5,185 nt of DNA, taken from NCBI GenBank assembly GCA_902475445.1, contig CABRZN010000121.1, positions 1 to 5,185 of the forward strand, read 5' to 3'. Of the stretch, positions 2,896 through 5,185 are shown piece by piece. The first letter of the stretch is position 1; each line of letters starts with the position of its first letter. Made by a program: the position numbers and the translations under genes. The notes beneath the pieces were generated by a model that worked only from the letters and a program-made list of their open reading frames with translations, was not told the origin of the DNA and did not search any database. This stretch comes from an uncultured Collinsella sp. (lineage in GTDB: Bacteria > Actinomycetota > Coriobacteriia > Coriobacteriales > Coriobacteriaceae).

Positions 2896-5185
2896 GTGAC
2901 CTACGCATACACTGCCACTGAGCGCAAGCGCGTCAGCTTCGGGAAAATCCCGGAGGCCATGGAGCTCCCCAACCTTATCTCTGTTCAAAGGGAATCCTTT
3001 GAGCGTTTTAAGGATGAGGGCCTTCGTGAGGCGTTCAAGGAATCCAGCCCCATCCAGAGTCAGAACCATGTTCTCGAGGTTACCTTCGGCGAGCATCAGT
3101 TCGGCGACCCCGCGCACACCGTCGAGGAGTGCCGCGAGAAGGATATGACCTATCAGGCTCCGCTTCTGACCGACGTCCGTCTCACCAACAAGGAGACCGG
3201 CGAGATCAAGGAGCAGCTCGTCTTCATGGGCGACTTCCCCATGATGACCGATCAGGGCACCTTCATCATCAACGGTACCGAGCGTATCGTCGTCTCGCAG
3301 CTCGTCCGCTCCCCGGGCGTGTACTACAGCTCCGAGATGGATTCGGGCAAGCAGATCTACAAGGCCCAGATCATCCCGTCCCGCGGTGCCTGGCTTGAGT
3401 TTGAGGTCGACAAGCGCGACCAGCTCATGGTCTCCATCGACCGTAAGCGCAAGCAGAGCGCCACGATGTTCCTGCGCGCCCTTGGCATCGCCGTCACCAA
3501 CGACGACATCATCGAGCTGCTCGGCAACTCCGATGTGATCAAGCGCACCCTGGAGCGCGACACCGCCCTCACTCGCGAGGACGCCCTCATCGAGATCTAC
3601 CGTCGCCTGCGCCCGGGCGAGCCTCCCACCGTGGACGCTTCCCGCAGCCTGCTCGAGGGCCTGCTCTTTAACCCGCAGCGCTACGATTTGGCCCGCGTCG
3701 GTCGTTACAAGGTCAACAAGAAGCTCAACCTCACCACCGAGGAAGAGGTCACGGTGCTCACCGACGAGGATATCGTTGCGACGCTGCGCTACCTGCTGTC
3801 CCTCGCTGCCGGCGAGCAGGGCTTCAAGGTCGACGACATCGACCACTTCGGCAACCGCCGCATCCGCACCGTCGGCGAGCTCGTCGCCAACCAGTTCCGT
3901 ATCGGCATGAGCCGTATGGAGCGCGTCGTCCGTGAGCGCATGAGCTCCCAGGACATCGACGAGATCACCCCGCAGTCGCTCATCAACATCCGCCCGATCG
4001 TGGCCTCCATCAAGGAGTTCTTCGGTTCCTCGCAGCTCTCGCAGTTCATGGACCAGGCGAACCCCCTGACCGGTCTGACCCACAAGCGCCGTCTGTCCGC
4101 ACTCGGCCCTGGTGGTCTTGCCGGCCACAAGTCCGGCTCCAGCCGCCGCACCAACGTGCCGACGGCCGTCCGCGACGTTCACAACTCGCACTACAGCCGC
4201 ATGTGCCCGATCGAGACCCCCGAAGGCCCCAACATCGGCCTGATCGGCTCGCTCGCCCTCTACGCCCGCGTCAACGAGTACGGCTTCATCGAGGCCCCGT
4301 TCCGTCGCGTCGAGAACGGCGTTGCCACCGACCAGATCGACTGGATGACCGCTGACGAGGAAGAGAAGCACGTCATCGCGCCGGCCAACACGCCGCTCGA
4401 TCCCAAGACCAACGAGTTCATCACGACCGATGCCGAGGGCAAGATCGTCCGCCCGCACACCGTGATCGCCCGTACCCGCGACTTCGACGGCTCCTTCGGT
4501 GCTCCCGCCGACGTGCCCGTCGAGGACGTCGACTACATGGACGTCTCGCCCCGTCAGATGCTCTCCGTCGCAGCCACGCTGATCCCGTTCCTCGAGCACG
4601 ACGACGCCAAGCGTACGCTGATGGGCGCTAACATGCAGCGTCAGGCCGTGCCGCTGGTTCACCCCGCCGCTCCCTATGTCGGTACCGGCATGGAGCGTCG
4701 CGCCGCTCTGGACTCCGGCGAGGTCACCCTGGCCAAGAATGCCGGCGAGGTCATCTTTGCCGACGCCGCCAAGATCATCGTCAAGCATGCCGGCGGCATG
4801 GACGAGTATCACCTGGCCAAGTACCAGCGCTCCAACCAGTCCACCTGCATCAACCACCGTCCGCTCGTGCGCGTCGGTGACACCGTTGAGCAGGGCGAGC
4901 CCCTGGCTGACGGTCCTTCGACCGATCATGGCGAGCTCGCACTGGGTCAGAACCTCACTGTGGCCTACATGCCGTGGGAAGGCTTTAACTACGAGGACGG
5001 TATCGTCGTGTCCGAGCGCCTGGTGGCCGAGGACCTGCTGACGACCATCAACATCACCCGTCACGAGATCGATGCCCGCGACACCAAGCTCGGCCCCGAG
5101 GAGATCACCCGCGAGATCCCGAACCTCTCCGAGGACATGCTTGCCAACCTCGACGAGGACGGCATCATCCGCATCGGCGCCGAGG
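2896..5185 (+). CDS. rpoB: DNA-directed RNA polymerase subunit beta (5' part, runs off the window)
   Basis: Beta forms one pincer of RNA polymerase and part of its active site. The first 763 codons are present without a stop; the rest lies beyond the edge. GTG 2896 is the start: TGA closes the frame at 2878-2880, AAGGAGG (2880-2886) is nine bases upstream, and the next in-frame ATG is codon 22. Landmarks are GDFPMMTDQGTFIINGTER (112-130), VVSQLVRSPGV (132-142), the rifampicin region (about 377-403), MCPIETPEGPN (436-446), DYMDVSPRQ, GANMQRQAV (577-585) and MPWEGFNYEDG (692-702), with E700-D701 matching E. coli E813-D814. Two departures stand out. Residues 409-424, between GGL and VRD, form a 16-residue segment replacing the usual 8-residue [S/T]RERAGxE of fork loop 2. 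Lys572 stands at the E. coli N677 position. Gln383, Asp386, His396 and Ser401 (E. coli 513, 516, 526, 531) are wild type, so the classical rifampicin pocket looks intact. Confidence 0.98.
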   Translation, partial: MTYAYTATERKRVSFGKIPEAMELPNLISVQRESFERFKDEGLREAFKESSPIQSQNHVLEVTFGEHQFGDPAHTVEECREKDMTYQAPLLTDVRLTNKETGEIKEQLVFMGDFPMMTDQGTFIINGTERIVVSQLVRSPGVYYSSEMDSGKQIYKAQIIPSRGAWLEFEVDKRDQLMVSIDRKRKQSATMFLRALGIAVTNDDIIELLGNSDVIKRTLERDTALTREDALIEIYRRLRPGEPPTVDASRSLLEGLLFNPQRYDLARVGRYKVNKKLNLTTEEEVTVLTDEDIVATLRYLLSLAAGEQGFKVDDIDHFGNRRIRTVGELVANQFRIGMSRMERVVRERMSSQDIDEITPQSLINIRPIVASIKEFFGSSQLSQFMDQANPLTGLTHKRRLSALGPGGLAGHKSGSSRRTNVPTAVRDVHNSHYSRMCPIETPEGPNIGLIGSLALYARVNEYGFIEAPFRRVENGVATDQIDWMTADEEEKHVIAPANTPLDPKTNEFITTDAEGKIVRPHTVIARTRDFDGSFGAPADVPVEDVDYMDVSPRQMLSVAATLIPFLEHDDAKRTLMGANMQRQAVPLVHPAAPYVGTGMERRAALDSGEVTLAKNAGEVIFADAAKIIVKHAGGMDEYHLAKYQRSNQSTCINHRPLVRVGDTVEQGEPLADGPSTDHGELALGQNLTVAYMPWEGFNYEDGIVVSERLVAEDLLTTINITRHEIDARDTKLGPEEITREIPNLSEDMLANLDEDGIIRIGAE

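Noticed and set aside
2824..5064. Very long minus-strand open frame opposite rpoB
   Set aside because: It mirrors the codon structure of a clear rpoB. Long antisense frames are expected opposite GC-ending codons, and the translated sequence resembles no known protein and has no ribosome binding site.
1..5185. CRISPR array, insertion sequence, tRNA or attachment site
   Set aside because: No regularly spaced repeats, transposase motifs, tRNA cloverleaf or flanking direct repeats were found by eye on either strand.

Overview
The window is a ribosomal protein / RNA polymerase locus of a moderately high-GC bacterium, with every gene on the plus strand: rplJ (L10), rplL (L7/L12), galU (UTP-glucose-1-phosphate uridylyltransferase) and the first 763 codons of rpoB (RNA polymerase beta). 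Several points suggest an actinobacterial-type genome, most probably Coriobacteriia (Collinsella-like): the strongly GC-ending codons in rpoB, the actinobacterial flavour of beta (MPWEG then NYEDG, EIDARDTKLG, EEITREIPN), and a GalU C-terminal motif of the form D-x-G-x-P-x-G as in mycobacterial and corynebacterial GalU. The genus is an inference, not a direct reading.

Layout. Bases 1-383 are non-coding. They hold a perfect hairpin of unknown role (22-46), a near-consensus promoter (139-167), an L10-type autoregulatory leader (about 183-281) and an intrinsic terminator at the leader's end (282-318). rplJ follows at 384-905, then a 102-base gap with three small hairpins, then rplL (1008-1385). 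A very strong intrinsic terminator (1414-1452) closes that unit. Bases 1453-1699 contain two related palindromes 22 bp apart, a candidate promoter and a structured leader before galU (1700-2608). galU is closed by a second strong terminator with a UUCG loop (2629-2661). Bases 2662-2895 contain an AT-rich nested inverted repeat around a LexA-box-like core, a candidate promoter and a GTG-started rpoB (2896 to the window end, incomplete).

How it works together. L10 and four to six copies of L12 build the ribosomal stalk. The leader is expected to bind the L10-L12 complex and lower rplJ-rplL expression when that complex is in excess. In many bacteria rplJ-rplL continue into rpoB-rpoC. Here a cell-envelope sugar-nucleotide gene sits between them, and each of the three units appears to have its own promoter and terminator, so RNA polymerase synthesis looks uncoupled from stalk synthesis.

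Most notable observation. In beta, the nearly universal segment after the rifampicin region (GGL, then [S/T]RERAGxE, then VRD), which forms fork loop 2 beside the active site, is replaced by a 16-residue, Gly/Ser- and Arg-containing segment. The reading frame stays intact on both sides. A second active-site-proximal change (Asn to Lys at the E. coli N677 position) lies in the same protein. No CRISPR array, mobile element, tRNA or rRNA was seen.
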